DNA from: Buddleja alternifolia
Taxonomy: Eukaryota > Streptophyta > Magnoliopsida > Lamiales > Scrophulariaceae
Direction of reading: 5' to 3'
Length of the DNA stretch: 64,000 nt
Assembly: GCA_019426215.1 (NCBI GenBank)
Contig: WHWC01000152.1
Location: forward strand, 22,934-86,933
The notes under the pieces: model-generated
What the model saw: the letters and a program-made list of their open reading frames with translations, nothing else
The model's database searches: none
What the model was told of the DNA's origin: nothing
Program-made: the position numbers and the translations under genes
Part shown: positions 48,101 to 59,739 of the stretch, in pieces
How the letters are laid out: each line of letters starts with the position of its first letter
How positions within the stretch are numbered: the stretch's first letter is position 1

Positions 48101-48443
48101 TTGTTCTTTTTCCTTTTAACTTCGTAGATCTTGTCTTAACATCTATTATTTCGCAGAAGTCACTATAGAACTTAATTTCAAAACCTTTATCACAAAATTG
48201 ACTTATGCTTAAGAGATTATGCTTAAGACCCTCAACATAATATACATCATTTATCATGATGTTCCCCCTGCGCATGATACATATACCTTTAGTTTTACCT
48301 TTGGAATTATCACCGAATATAACGTGAGGACCATTGGTTGCACGATAGTTGATCAGTAGATCCTTTGAGCCAGTCATATGTCTTGATGACCCACTATCTA
48401 TGTACCATATTGAAGTGTCGGTGTTGGCTCTAGGTACCTGCAT
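45199..48443 (-). pseudogene. pol: pol of copy 2 (PR-IN-RT-RNase H), stops and one frameshift
   Basis: Protease (WYIDSGSSRHMTG) from 48443, integrase ([28 protein letters not shown]), RT ([24 protein letters not shown]) and RNase H (SDADFAGCK, STAEAEYVAA, DIFTKAL). Three lesions: TAG 48015-48017 where copy 1 has Trp (MGWLWH); TAA 46071-46073 where copy 1 has Gln (QEQFEM), same frame on both sides; one A missing near 45628 (tgcaaatag against tgcaaaatag), shifting RNase H. The first two look like C-to-T changes (TGG to TAG on the other strand, CAA to TAA). Unlike copy 1, the protease frame opens with ATG (gaatgcagg) just after the gag end. Confidence 0.92.
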
Positions 48444-49889
48444 TCAAAAGGGCAGTTCTAATTCTTTTTAGGTACCCATTTTGTTTTGGTCCTTCTTTGT
48501 TAGTAACGTTAATTTGAATTAGATTTTTCGGAACCCATATTTGCCTTATCTTAATTATGGGAGAGAGATTGGCCTTCTTGTGTTTCGTTTTGTGTTGTGT
48601 GTGTTTTTTAGATGTATAGAAATATCCTTGATTATAGTAATAATCATAATCATAATCATAATTATCATAGTGTTGATAATATGAACTGGATTGTTTTGGA
48701 TATAGACGTTTGATCTTGTTTGGTACTGGCTTAGGATGCACTTTTGGTGCGGGACGCTTAACGTTTGATTCACTTGTAGAAAGTATTTCCTTAGCCTTTT
48801 GAGCGTTTAGATATATTTTCTTTTGTGAGACATTCACTTTGGTCTTTCCTTTGCCTGAGTAAGTGTTGACTTTACCATTAGCTTTTGTACCAATATCTGT
48901 TGGTTCATTCAGCGTTTGTTTGATTGAACTTTCTCCAACAAAGATTACACCTTTTTCCAACAAAGATTACACCTTTTTCCTTTGTTGATTGTTGTAACAT
49001 TGGACGCTTTGGCTTTATGACTAAATTTATCACAACCTAGACCTGTCTTTTCACCAAATGCCCTGGTTACTTTAGTCATATTATCTAGCGTTCTAGACGC
49101 TTTTGATAATGAAGAGATAAGCTGCTCTGATTTAGCAAGTTTAGCAACCACTTCAGCTTCTCTTTTGACTATTATATCAAGATCACTTTTTAGCTGAGTA
49201 ATTTCACTCTCGAGTGATTGGTTTTTCTCAATGCACTGTTGCTGAACTTGCAACTCTGCTTTGAGCGTTACGTTATCACTTCTGAGTGCTGAAATAATAT
49301 GATAGTGATTTTGAAATAATTTGGCGGCATCTTGACAGTGTGTATAATATTCCTTTACTTTGTCAAGTAATTCATCATAAGAAAGAGGATGATATAGATC
49401 AGTGGTTACCTCAGATGGTAAGTCGTTAGTTTAGTGACAAGAGCTGTAAATCTCATGTCTAATTGTTCTAGCGTCTCATTTGGTAGCATCTTGAAGTTAT
49501 TGAATTTTTCTTTAGCAATTGATAGTTTGTTCTCCTTGATTTGTGCTGAGCCACCACAAATGGTAACCAACTTATCCCAAATTTCTTTAGTAGTGTTGCA
49601 TGATTTGACCTTGTTGAATGGCTGTGTATAGAGCGTTTCTACCAACATTGTCTAGATTTGCTCGTCGACGCTCATCGGTAGACCATTCTTGTTTGGGCTT
49701 CTCCACATAGCCATCGGGTGTCTCTTCTGTGGCTTCGGGCGCTCTGGTGATGATCTTGTATATTTTGATTGGCTCATTTGAAATAATATCACACATTTCA
49801 TCATCACATGAACACAAATAGGTGAACGCTTTGACCTTCCATGAATCATAGTTTGATTCGGTCAACTTAGGAACTTTGGAAAATGCCAT
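48430..49889 (-). pseudogene. gag: gag of copy 2, internal deletion removes the zinc knuckle
   Basis: Starts MAFSKVPKLTESNYDSWKVK at 49889. About 24 bases are missing near 49600, and the frame shifts there. Near 49406 the sequence jumps about 0.8 kb relative to copy 1, from the core domain to just before the coiled coil. The whole linker and CCHC knuckle are gone. Then follow the coiled coil (QVQQQCIEKNQSLESEITQL), a small duplicated overlap near 48945-48963 and the Tyr-rich tract (SSYYQHYDNYDYDYDYYYNQ, about 48625-48705). Without the knuckle this gag could not package RNA normally. Confidence 0.9.
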
Positions 49890-49983
49890 GAAAAAAAATT
49901 TTAAGCGACTAAAAAAAAGGATCTGAACAAGCAGTTACGCTTGGAAACGCTTAGGTTTCAACTTCGACCGCTCTGATAACACT
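49890..49983 (-). promoter_or_regulatory. Leader and primer-binding site of copy 2
   Basis: Minus strand after the LTR end ...CCAACA reads agtgttatcagagcggtc (49983 down to about 49966). It contains tgttatcagagc, one mismatch from the canonical initiator tRNA-Met site. The rest is leader up to the gag ATG at 49889. This is what identifies base 1 of the window as PBS. Confidence 0.85.
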
Positions 49984-51752
49984 TGTTGGTCCCAAGTGGT
50001 ATACGAAAGGGTCTAGAAGGGTGGGGGGTTTGAATAGACCCTGAAGTCTTTTTCGACTTCTAAAAACTTTCGTATTACTGTGAGGTATTTGAATGCTCGG
50101 AAAGCTTTAAGCGCTGGATGCGGCGCTTGAGGGATGATGACTTAAGCGCTAGTTTTAGGCGCTTGAGAAAAGTTAACTTAGATTCGGTGATTTCAACACT
50201 TACCAAAATATTTGTAAGACAACAAAACAGTAAATGACACAAGATATTTGTAAGGTTCACTGGGTGATGTAATCCCAGCTACGTCCTTCTTCTCCCTTTA
50301 TCAGAGAGGTTTTCCTCTATGATGATTATCGAAGAGTCACACAGAGACTTCTACAAAATAGAGAGAGGTTGGATATGATCTTGGAACTCCTTGGTCACAC
50401 AGATTTCAGCTCCACTAAAGACCTTCTATCCCCTTGCTTCTTTCACCCAGAAATAATGCAAGTTACACTTGATCCCAGAACTCCTTGGTCACACAGATTT
50501 CAGTTCCAATAGAGATCGTCTTCCACAAGCTTCTTTTACACAAAAATGGCGCTTGTAAGTAAACACACTTTCTCACTCAGACGAAAGATGCTGAAAGGTT
50601 TTGTAATGGCTTTGTTTGGTTTTGGAAAGTTCAAACAACTTGAGGATATCTCAATAGTAATGTAGGGTCTTCAAAAAGGGGTTTGAGATATAGTTGACTG
50701 TCTCTGGAATATTTGTGAAAAGCTTATACGGATATTTGTCTATGGATTTTTGTAAGCTTTTCTTTCAACAAAGTAGGTATTCTTTTCTTGTGTCTTTTTA
50801 TATAGTTTTCTATATACAAGAGGTTGTGACTGTTATTCACACTAGGATATTCAGGTATATCTCTTGTATATGTCATGGTTTTTGCTCTATATATGTTTGA
50901 CTTATTTGTTGAAAGGGTTATTTATAAGGTATTGGTGGTTTTTGTCCGTTTGACACGGTTGGAATCTCGTTTCCCCAAACATTCCTTGAGTTCTGACATT
51001 TCTAACTTTGGGTATACTTAATTAGTTAGGCATGTTCTTGGTTTCATAACTTCTGACAGTCTTGGTCAAATGAATGGCTTACCCATACGTTATAGTGCTT
51101 ATATTTTAATAGCACTTATCCGACTTTTAATGCATCTTGTCTTATTTCCGTTGGAAATAATTTGTCCGTTTGATTCATGCATTCTTTAAGTCTTTGGATA
51201 GCTTTGGGTTTGAATCTTCAGGTTACGTTCTTTGTAGGTCGTGTTGGTTTAGCCTTTTGGACGCTTGCTGAAGAGGACAGTTTTTCTTGTGCATTAGACA
51301 GACGCTTGGACTGATCCTGAGTCTCTTCTCTTTATTTCAGACACTTACTCTTCAATCTTGTCTTTGATAGGCTCACTCAGAATTCCATCATTGACTTAGT
51401 GTTGAGTATTCGGCCTGAGTTATACATTCGTATTTTGAGCGCTGGAGTTGTAACCTGGAATAGTCTCTAAAACGTTTGACGGACGCTTCAAGAGATCTTT
51501 ATCTTCTGTAGCTTCAGACGCTTGATCTTCAACTTTATCACTTGGTAGACTCACCCAGAATTCTGCTTAGTGATTTAGTATCACATTCTTAGTCTAAAAT
51601 TCTACGAAGATAAAAACTATAAGCTAAAGATAAATAAGCTTTCAGGTACTTATACACAATATTCTATGAAAGCTTTTATACTTACAGTTTTCGGGGTCTA
51701 ACAGGAAGTCCTATTTGACATCATCAAAACATCTAACATGAAATTCCTAACA
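49984..51752 (-). repeat. 5' LTR of copy 2 (1,769 bp)
   Basis: TG...CA ends: minus strand starts TGTTAGGAATTTC at 51752 and ends GGGACCAACA at 49984. TATA box tataaata on the minus strand at 50926-50919. The tctgtgtgaccaagg segment is present twice (near 50391-50405 and 50483-50497), a tandem duplication also seen in the LTR at 58269 but not in copy 1. A G run near 50024 precedes the end. Confidence 0.9.
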
Positions 51753-52363
51753 AATTGTTTGTTTAGAGGTTGACGCATGTGAAGTCTCTACATCGCATTA
51801 TGGCGAGGTACCTTTTTGTTAATATGCACTGCCTAGAGATCAGGTGTTCGAAGCTGCTTGACAATCTTGCTGTCACATTGGTGCTCATCAGTAGATGTAC
51901 AAACTTGAATGAGCTTAAAGTCGATTTGATGGTAATATTTTAAGTTTTATGGTTTGTCGCTTATTAGTTATTACATGATTTATTAAACACGTTCTTTGTT
52001 TGAGTTTCTAAAATAAAATTATAATTGACTTAACATGTGTAGGGTGCACCATGGAAAAATGCGGGCATTAGTGTATCCAACTACGTAAAGGACTGGAAGT
52101 TGCAAACAATGGGATTGGGGGCATTGAATGAGGTCACGATCTTCAACTTCTCGGGTTCAGATTGCGAGCTAAGCTACATTATGTACGTCTTGTCGCAAGC
52201 AACTGAGTTGGGTACACTAAATATCTACTGTGTTAGTCAATTTTTTGATGATCCAATTGGTGTGTATAAGAGGGCATCAATTAGAGCGTATGAAGCTACC
52301 GCGTCAAACAATGTGCAAATTCGTTTCATAAAAGGGGCTTACCCTAGAATAACAGAAGAATGA
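51753..52363 (+). pseudogene. F-box copy J, exons 2 and 3 only
   Basis: Directly after the LTR: end of intron 1, exon 2 (51767-51931, 165 bases, open; RLTHVKSLHRIMARYL) and exon 3 (52043-52363, open; FBD with NEVTIFNFSGSDCELSYIMY). Exon 1 is missing from this side, having been separated by insertion and later loss on the far side of copy 2. Exon 2 ends ATG instead of GTG, changing Val to Met. Cannot make an F-box protein. Confidence 0.88.
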
Positions 52364-53745
52364 GAATTGAACTTTAGACAAATTAAAATAGGTAACTAAC
52401 AATGTTATGGAGTTGATTTTTGAATCTTGTGGTTTGGATGATATGTTCTAAATATTACTATTTAATGCTTAGATTTAATTTTAGCCATAGAATATAAGTT
52501 GATGTAATCAATAATTGATTTTCTTCAAGTTATATGATATATATATATATATAAAGTCTCTACAATATATTTGATTATGAAATCTACGAAGTAGAGATAT
52601 CAATATACATGTTTATGTGTGACAATGGTCTCTATGCATTATGATGAGGCCATAGAATTGTTTGAAGTGGTTTATATGAATGAAGAAGTTTGTTAATGAT
52701 ATTCCATTATTAATGGTGATTATGATCTTAATTAATTAATAAAGAATTAATGGTATTACTTATGATTGTGTTTCTTGAAGTTAGTCCAGACAATTAATAT
52801 ATTCGCGTTTTTATATTTTCAGTCGTATTTTTATTTCCAAACTTTACGTTATTTGTATTTACTGTATATTTGTTTATTAACTATTATATAATGGATTAAT
52901 TAACTATTGTATTCACTGTATAATGACTTATCTGATACTGTATATTAATTAATATGATACTGTATACTGTGCTATAAGATACCGTATAATGGTTTATAAA
53001 ATTGTAACTGTATAGTTATAAACACACACTGTATAATGGTTTATATACTATTCTATAATGGTTTATATACTACTGTATTGAAAATCCCCCAATTGGCCCC
53101 TCACGTGACCGGCACGTGTGATTTTCCGGCCAAAATGACCCCGGAAATTTTAAAATCGGAATAACTGTGCCCATTTTTGAAACATATAGGGTATTTTTGC
53201 TAGGGGCAATACATAGAGGACCAAAAGTGAAAAGTCAAGAGACATTTTTTACTCAGCCGTCGTGTCCTTTAATGTGGTTATGTTTAATAATAATTATTTG
53301 TACCCTAAAGTTGTTTCCTTATCTCGATGAAAAATCTTGGGCAGATCTTGAAATTTCATATCTTCTATAAAGGTTAATTAAAGTTGTCAATTGAGTTCAT
53401 CGTTTCATTGCATTGTTCCTCTCTTTTATTACTAGTTTTTTACCTAATAAGCTAAATATGCCCTTACAAAAATTTATTAAAGTTAAACGTTAATTATTAA
53501 AGTTAAAGAATTAATTAAAGTTAAAGTTAATTAAAGGCTAAGTTCAAGATAAAGCTAAATAAGCCCTTACAAAGAACAATCTCTTCCTCCACCAAACCCA
53601 ACAAAGAATTTTCAGAGTATAAACAGGGGATATTTGTGAATATCATCTTCCACGAAAAAGGGAAGATATAAACAGAGGAGACAGGGGATCATCTTGCACA
53701 AGTAGCAACAAAGTATAAACAGAGGACAGTTTATATAACATAACC
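52364..53745 (+). other. Spacer between copies J and K, with deletion
   Basis: No gene seen. The 3' spacer runs normally to about 52798, then skips to attcgcgtttttatattttcag, losing the hairpin, TA run and part of the 131-bp segment. Minisatellite 52860-53090, paired G-boxes near 53102 and 53113, conserved upstream block 53167-53370, TATA region tataaac at 53618, and the extra 'agtataaacagagga' word shared with H. Confidence 0.65.
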
Positions 53746-55329
53746 TTGGAACGAGGTACAATTTCCAATAATGGACTTAGTTTCCTTTGTAAAGATATAA
53801 TTTTTCATGTTATGGGAAGGTTATCAAGAGATGCATGCATTGTGGAGGCAGCCCGATTGGGTCTTTTATCAAAATATTTTCAACATTGTTGGTATTCCAT
53901 CCCTACTCTTTTATTCGATATTAACCGTTTCGAACAAAGGGGTTATCATGGTTTAGATTTTATTCATTTTGTTAATCGCACTATACTTGAACATAATGAA
54001 AGTGTGGTTGAAACCTCGAATTTTGAGTTACCAATGGGGGCGAGGCATTGCATTGGATAAGGCAAGAGTGGGTGGCGTTTGGAATAGATCATTTAGTCGG
54101 CCAATTGTCCACTTCACTCCCTAACCGCTTGTTTTTTTCACAAACTCTTGTTCAGTTAAAATTATATTTACCGAACTACATTGTTAGGTGGGAAGATAGA
54201 TATAATTTACGAAATTTAAAAAGACTCATATTGAAGCACATCGTGCTGTATGATAAAACATTTTCTTCCCGCCTTGAAAAATGGTATCCCGAGTTGAATG
54301 ATTTGCATTTATTCAACTGTGATTTTAGAGGACTAATAGAATTTGAGGCATATTTGCCTTCTGTAAAAAGATTCGAGATGGCATTCAATTGGGCCCAAGG
54401 AAATGTGAATATAAATGTACACTTCTCCAATATAGATGTCCTTGTTATATTATTGAAACAAGACGAACAGGGTCCGGGGCATTTACAAGTATTGGGGTTG
54501 TTAGCTCGTTCTTTACAACGGATAGTACACCGTCATCGACACTACATCGGATCAACTTGCTCGACATACCGACCACTTTGAGAGGTTGTAAAAATGACGA
54601 AAGAGTTGTTGTCCAGCGAACGAGCACGTGTCCCGGATGATTTTGTTAGGGTATATCTATATATCATTGTTTGAATAAGTGCAAATGCTTTTAAGAAGTT
54701 GTTTTGCTTATTTTTTTGAATTGTTTGTGTAGAGGTTGGCGCATGTGGAGTCTCTACATCGCATTATGGCGAGGTACTTTTTTGTTAATATGCACTGCCT
54801 AGAGATCAGGTGTACGAAGCTGCTTGACAATCTTGCTGTCACATTGGTGCTCATCTGTAGATGTACAAACTTGAATGAGCGTAAAGTCGAATTGGTGGTA
54901 ATATTTTAAGTTTTCTGGTTTGTCGCTTATTAGTTATTACATGGTTTATTAAACACGTTCTTTGTTTGAGTTTCTAAAATAAAATTGTAAATGACTTAAC
55001 ATGTGTAGGGTGCACTATGGAAAAATGCGGGCATTAGTGTATCCATCTACGTAAAGGACTGGAAGTTGCAAGCAATGGGATTGGAGGCATTGAATGAGGT
55101 CACGATCTTCAACTTCTCGGGTTCAGATTGCGAGCTAAGCTACATTCTGTACGTGTTGTCGCAAGCAACTGAGTTGGGTACACTAAATATCTATTGTGTT
55201 AGTCAATTTTTTGATGATCCAATTGGTGTGTATAAGAGGGCATCAATTAGAGCATATGAAGCTATCGCGTCAAACAATGAGCAAATTCGTTTCATAAAAG
55301 GGGCTTACCCTAGAATAAGAGGAGAATGA
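53746..55329 (+). pseudogene. F-box/FBD gene copy K, start lost and several lesions
   Basis: Exons about 53746-54650, 54733-54897 and 55009-55329. The normal ATG is TTG here (ccttggaacg). One C is missing near 54042 (gggggcgagg). An 18-base in-frame deletion near 54090 removes the segment after DH. TGA at 54579-54581 replaces CGA (CGA to TGA, shared with copy L). Exon 3 is open. Several amino-acid changes (CKDIIF, LEKWYPEL, LIEFEAYLPSVKRFEM) mark it, with L, as an older branch. Confidence 0.85.
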
Positions 55330-55502
55330 AAATTGAACTTTAGACAAATTAAAATAGGTAACTAACAATGTTATGGAGTTGATTTTTGAATCTTGTGGTT
55401 TGGATGATATTTTCTAAATATTACTATTTAATGCTTAGATTTAATTTTAGCCCTAGAATATAAGTTGATGTAAACAATACTTGATTTTCTTCAAGTTATA
55501 TG

Positions 55503-55534
<32 letters not shown>

Positions 55535-55969
55535 CTATATAGGTGATTATGAAATCTACGAAGTAGAGATATCAATATACATGTTTATGTGTGACAATGG
55601 TCTCTATGCATTATGATGAGGCCATAGAATTGTTTGAAGTGGTTTATATGAATGAAGAAGTTTGTTAATGATATTCCATTATTAATGGTGATTATGTTCT
55701 TAATTAATTTATAAAGAATTATTGGTATTACTTATGATTGTGCTTCTTGAATTTAATCCAAACAATTAATGTTTAGATCCATTATTGACTAAACAATATT
55801 AGTTGAAATTCCTCGATGCTCACAAAGAAAGTGAAGGGGCTACATATTTAATGTGGAAAGGGATTGTAAATCATCATTTACAATCTTTACCATAAACAAT
55901 TATTTTACATAATCTGTCTCAACGTATCATATGATTATAGCTTAATCAAAAATGCTAAAAGAGATTTAA

Positions 55970-56006
<37 letters not shown>

Positions 56007-56647
56007 TTTTACTCCTTAGTTGTACAGGGCTGTGCACAACCACCTTATCATAAGTATGCTGAGCACCATTCTCTCGGGCCCAAATTCCACCGTTTCAATA
56101 GGTTTTTTCACGTTTTTATATTTTCAGTCGTATTTTTATTTTCATTTTTATTTATTTCCATTATTTCCAAACTTTACCTTGTTTGTATTTTCTGTATATT
56201 TGTTTATTAACTATTGTATAATGGATTAATTAGCTATTGTATTCACTGTATAATGACTTATATGATACTGTATATTAATTAATATGATACTGTATACTGT
56301 GCTATAAGATACCGTATAATGGTTTATAAGATTGTAACTGTATAGTTATAAATACACACTGTATAATGGTTTCTATACTATTGTATAATGGTTTACATAC
56401 TACTGTATTGAAAATCCCCTAGTTGGCCCCTCACGTGACCGGCACGTGTGATTTTCCGGCCAAAATGACCCCGAAAATTTTAAAATCGGACTAAATGTGC
56501 CAATTTTTGAAACATATAGGGTATTTTTGCTAGGGGCAATACATAGAGGACCAAAAGTGAAAAGTCAAGAGACCTTTTTTACTCAGCCGTCGTGTCCTTT
56601 AATGTGGTTATGTTTAATAATAATTATTTGTACCCTAAAGTTGTTTA
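55330..56647 (+). other. Spacer between copies K and L (short type)
   Basis: No gene seen. TA runs near 55505-55524 and 55976-56000, 8-bp stem, 10-bp hairpin (about 55861-55884), the single 131-bp segment with a private insertion of attttcatttttatttatt-like sequence near 56138-56165, minisatellite, G-box pair near 56432 and 56443 and conserved upstream block from 56497. Confidence 0.65.
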
Positions 56648-57593
56648 ATAAACGCACTATACTCGAACATAATGAAAGTGTGGTTGAAACCTTGAATTTT
56701 GAGTTACCAATGGGGGCCGAGGCATTGCATTGGATAAGGCAAGAGTGGGTGGCGTTTGGAATAGATCATTCTGTGCGCATACTGAAATTAGTCGGCCAAT
56801 TGTCCATTTCACTCTCTAACGGCCTGTTTTTTTCACAAACTCTTGTTCAGTTAAAATTATATCTACCGAACTACATTGTTTGGTGGGAAGATAGATATAA
56901 TTTACGAAATTTAAAAAGACTCATATTGAAGCACATCGTGCTGTATGATAAAACATTTTCTTCCCGCCTTGGAAAATGTTGTCCCGAGTTGAATGATTTG
57001 CATTTATTCAACTGTGATTTTAGAGGACTAACAGAATTTGGGGCATATTTGCCTTTTGTAAAAAAATTCAAGATGGCATTCAATTGGGCCCAAGGAAATG
57101 TGAATATAAAAGTACACTTCCCCAATGTAGATGTCCTTGTTATATTATTGAAACAAGACGAACAGGGTCCGGGGCATTTACAAGTATTGGGGCCGTTAGC
57201 TCGTTCTTTAAAATGGATAGTACACCGTCATCGACACTACATCGGATCAACTTGCTCGACATACCGATCACTTTGAGAGGTTGTAAAAATGACGAAAGAA
57301 TTGTTGTCCAGCGAACGAGCACGTGTCCCGGTTGATTTTGTTACGGTATATCTATATATCATTGTTTGAATAAGTGCAAATGCTTTTAAGAAGTTGTTTT
57401 GATTTATTTTTTTGAATTGTTTGTTTAGAGGTTGGCGCATGTGGAGTCTCTACATCGCATTATGGCGAGGTACATTTTTGTTAATATGCACTGCTTAGAG
57501 ATCAGGTGTTCGAAGCTGCTTGACAATCATGCTGTCACATTGGTGCTCATCAGTAGATGTACAAACTTGATTGAGCTTAAAGTCGATTTGGTG
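56648..57593 (+). pseudogene. F-box copy L, 5' and 3' truncated
   Basis: At about 56641-56650 the conserved upstream block (ttgttt) joins exon 1 at aatcgcactatac-like sequence, deleting TATA box, ATG and F-box. Exon 1 then runs to 57345. TGA at about 57274-57276 replaces CGA, as in K. Exon 2 is 57429-57593. Intron 2 is cut at taaaataa (57671-57678), where it joins the 3' spacer, so exon 3 is missing. A 259-codon frame starts in the upstream block at 56497 and fuses it to exon 1; this is an accident of the deletion rather than a gene I would call. Confidence 0.85.
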
Positions 57594-58268
57594 GTAATAT
57601 TTTAAGTTTTCTGGTTTGTCGCTTATTAGTTATTACATGGTTTATTAAACACGTTCTTTGTTTGAGTTTCTAAAATAATATCTATATATATATATATATA
57701 TTGGTTTTACTCCTTAGTTGTACACGGCTGTGCACAACCACCTTATCATAAGTATGCTGAGCACCATCCTCTCGGGCCCAAATTCTTTTGTGTAATGGAT
57801 TAAATAGCTATTGTATTCACTGTATAATGACTTACATGATACTGTATATTAATTAATATGATACTATATATTGTGCTATAATATACCGTATAATGGTTTA
57901 TATACTATTGTATAATGGTTTACATACTACTGTATTGAAAATCCCCCAATTGGCCCCTCACGTGACCGGCACGTGTGATTTTTCGGCGAAAATGACCCCG
58001 GAAATTTTAAAATCGGACTAAATGCGCCAATTTCATATCTTCTATAAAGGTTAATTAAAGTTGTCAATTGAGTTCATCGTTTCATTGCATTGTTTTTGTC
58101 TTTTATTACTAAAGGTTAATTAAAGTTAAAGGTTAATTATTAAAGTTAAAGTTAATTAAAGGCTAATTTCAAGATAAAGCTAAATATGCCCTTACAAAGA
58201 ACAATCTCTTCCTCCACCAAACCCTACAAAGAATTTTCACAGTATAAACAGGGGATATTTGTGAATAT
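57594..58268 (+). other. Reduced spacer and promoter scrap before the inserted LTR
   Basis: No gene. Intron 2 scrap, TA run (about 57683-57700), then spacer with large gaps (near 57786 and 58032), G-box pair (near 57960 and 57971), AT-rich repeats and the TATA region acagtataaacagggg (about 58239-58252). The LTR at 58269 follows gtgaatat, cutting the leader of what would be the next F-box gene. Confidence 0.65.
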
Positions 58269-59739
58269 TGTTAGGAATTTCATGTTAGATGTTTTGATGA
58301 TGACAATTAGGATCCCATGTTAGACCCCAAGAAATGTAAAGTACAAAAGGTTTCGTAGAACAAATGTATAAGCGCCTGAAAGCTCGTGTTTTTATACTAG
58401 GCTTGTATTTTTTATCTTTATAGAGTTTAGACTAAGAATGTGATACTAAATCACTAGAAGAATTATGTGTGAGTCTACCAAGTGATGAAGTTGAAGATCA
58501 AGCGTCTGAAGAAACAGTAAAGATAAAGACTAGTCTCAAGCGTCCGTCAAACGCTAAAAGACTATCCCGGGTTACGAACTCAGCGCTCAAGATTTGTTAT
58601 GGACCTTAGACCAAGTACTTAACACTAAGTCAATGATAGAATTCTGAGTGAGTCTATCAAAGATAAAGTGAAAGGACAAGCGTCTAAAGAATCAGGCAAA
58701 GATTGTGACCTTTCTTAAGCGTCTGATTAACAAAGAAGGCTACTTTCAAAAAGCCTAAACTCCAAAGGCTCAAGCGCCTAGTTCTCCAAGCGTAACCTGA
58801 AGATTCAAACCCAAGTTATCAAAGATGCATGAATCAACGGAAATTATTCCCAAACGGAAATAAGACAAGATGCATCAAAAGTCGGATAAGTGCTATTAAA
58901 ATATAAGCACTACAACTTATGGGCAAGCCATATCTTTGACTGAGACTGTCAGATTTATGAAACCAAGACCATGCCTAACCAATTAAATATACCCAAAGTT
59001 AGGATTGTCAGAACTCTGGAATGTTTAGGGAAACGAGATTCCAACAGTGTCCAACGGACAAAATCTCATAACAATCTATAAATAACCTTTTCAGCAAAAG
59101 GGACAAAAGAGAGACAGATATAGAAAAACATCTGGACGTAAAAATAAGAAAAAGGGTCCAAAACGTTGCTGAATTTTTTTTAGAAAGAGCTTATACACTA
59201 CAGAGTCGAAACCCTTTAAGCTTTCTCAAATACATTCCTAGACAGTCACCCATATCTCAAACCTCTTTTTAAGAAGAACCTACACTACTATTGAGATATC
59301 TCCAAGTTGTTTGAACTTTCCAAAAACAAACAAACCCGTGACCAAAACCATCAACACCTTTCATCTGAGTGAGAAAGCTTGTTGACTTACAAGCAATATT
59401 TTTGTGTAAAAGAAGCTTGTGGAAGAAGATCTCTATTGTAGCTGAAATCTGTGTGACCAAGGAGCTCCGAGATCAAGCGTAACTTGCACTATTTCTGAGT
59501 GAAAGAAGCAAGGGGATAGAAGGTCTTTAGTGGAGCTGAAATCTGTGTGACCAAGGAGTTCTGAGATCATATCCAATCTCCCTCTATTTTGTAGAAGTCG
59601 CTGTGTGACCCTTCGATAATCATCATAGTGGAAAACCTCCCTGATAAAAGGAGAAGAAGGACGTAGCTGGGATTACATCACCCAGTGAACCTTACAAATA
59701 TCTTGTGTCATTTACTGCTTTATTGTCTTATATTATACT
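58269..59739 (+). repeat. Plus-strand Sirevirus LTR, interrupted by copy 3
   Basis: Starts TGTTAGGAATTTC inside an F-box promoter (gtgaatat before it; aatat is a candidate target duplication). TATA box tataaata at 59077-59084. The word gctgaaatctgtgtgacc occurs at 59441 and 59535, a 94-bp tandem duplication. At 59739 it stops within the region corresponding to about 11900 of the copy 1 LTR, where the end of another LTR in inverse orientation begins. Whether it is a solo LTR or the 5' LTR of an element lies outside the window. Confidence 0.85.

Larger units (their letters stand above)
39078..51752 (-). mobile_element. Sirevirus-type retrotransposon copy 2 (minus strand), left end rearranged
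   Basis: Read on the minus strand from 51752: 5' LTR, PBS, gag, pol, inter-ORF gap, post-pol frame, PPT, then the first 899 bp of the 3' LTR (40333 to about 39435), which breaks into a gag-end/protease piece (39434-39078) and then F-box intron 2. The right flank is F-box intron 1 (aattgtttgtttag), with aattg a candidate target duplication whose partner was lost. It belongs to the same family as copy 1. The remaining LTR parts are almost identical by eye, so the insertion looks young. Gag, pol and the post-pol frame all carry lesions. Confidence 0.92.
12305..58268 (+). repeat. Tandem array of F-box/FBD gene units
   Basis: One unit type recurs head to tail on the + strand. Each holds a degenerate minisatellite, a paired G-box, a conserved upstream block, AT-rich repeats, a TATA box, a three-exon F-box gene, a TA microsatellite and hairpin-bearing 3' spacer. 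ATG-to-ATG distances are 3324, 3847, 3848 and 3328 bp for the first five copies. Later parts are interrupted by retrotransposons and deletions. Exon sequences of the first four copies are almost identical by eye, so the expansion looks recent. Copies: A 13056, B 16380, C 20227, D 24075, E 27403 (truncated), E2 28291 (chimera), F 32939 (truncated), G 34467 (promoter only), H 36383, I 38581 (compressed), J 51753 (exons 2-3), K 53746, L 56648 (truncated). Confidence 0.93.

Noticed and set aside
50694..50900. 68-codon frame in the 5' LTR of copy 2
   Set aside because: LTR sequence, not kept in the truncated sister LTRs beyond 50850.
13056..58268. Array as a self-incompatibility S-locus F-box cluster
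   Set aside because: S-locus F-box proteins lack the FBD exon and have a different C-terminal domain, and no S-RNase is seen. The class here is F-box/LRR/FBD.
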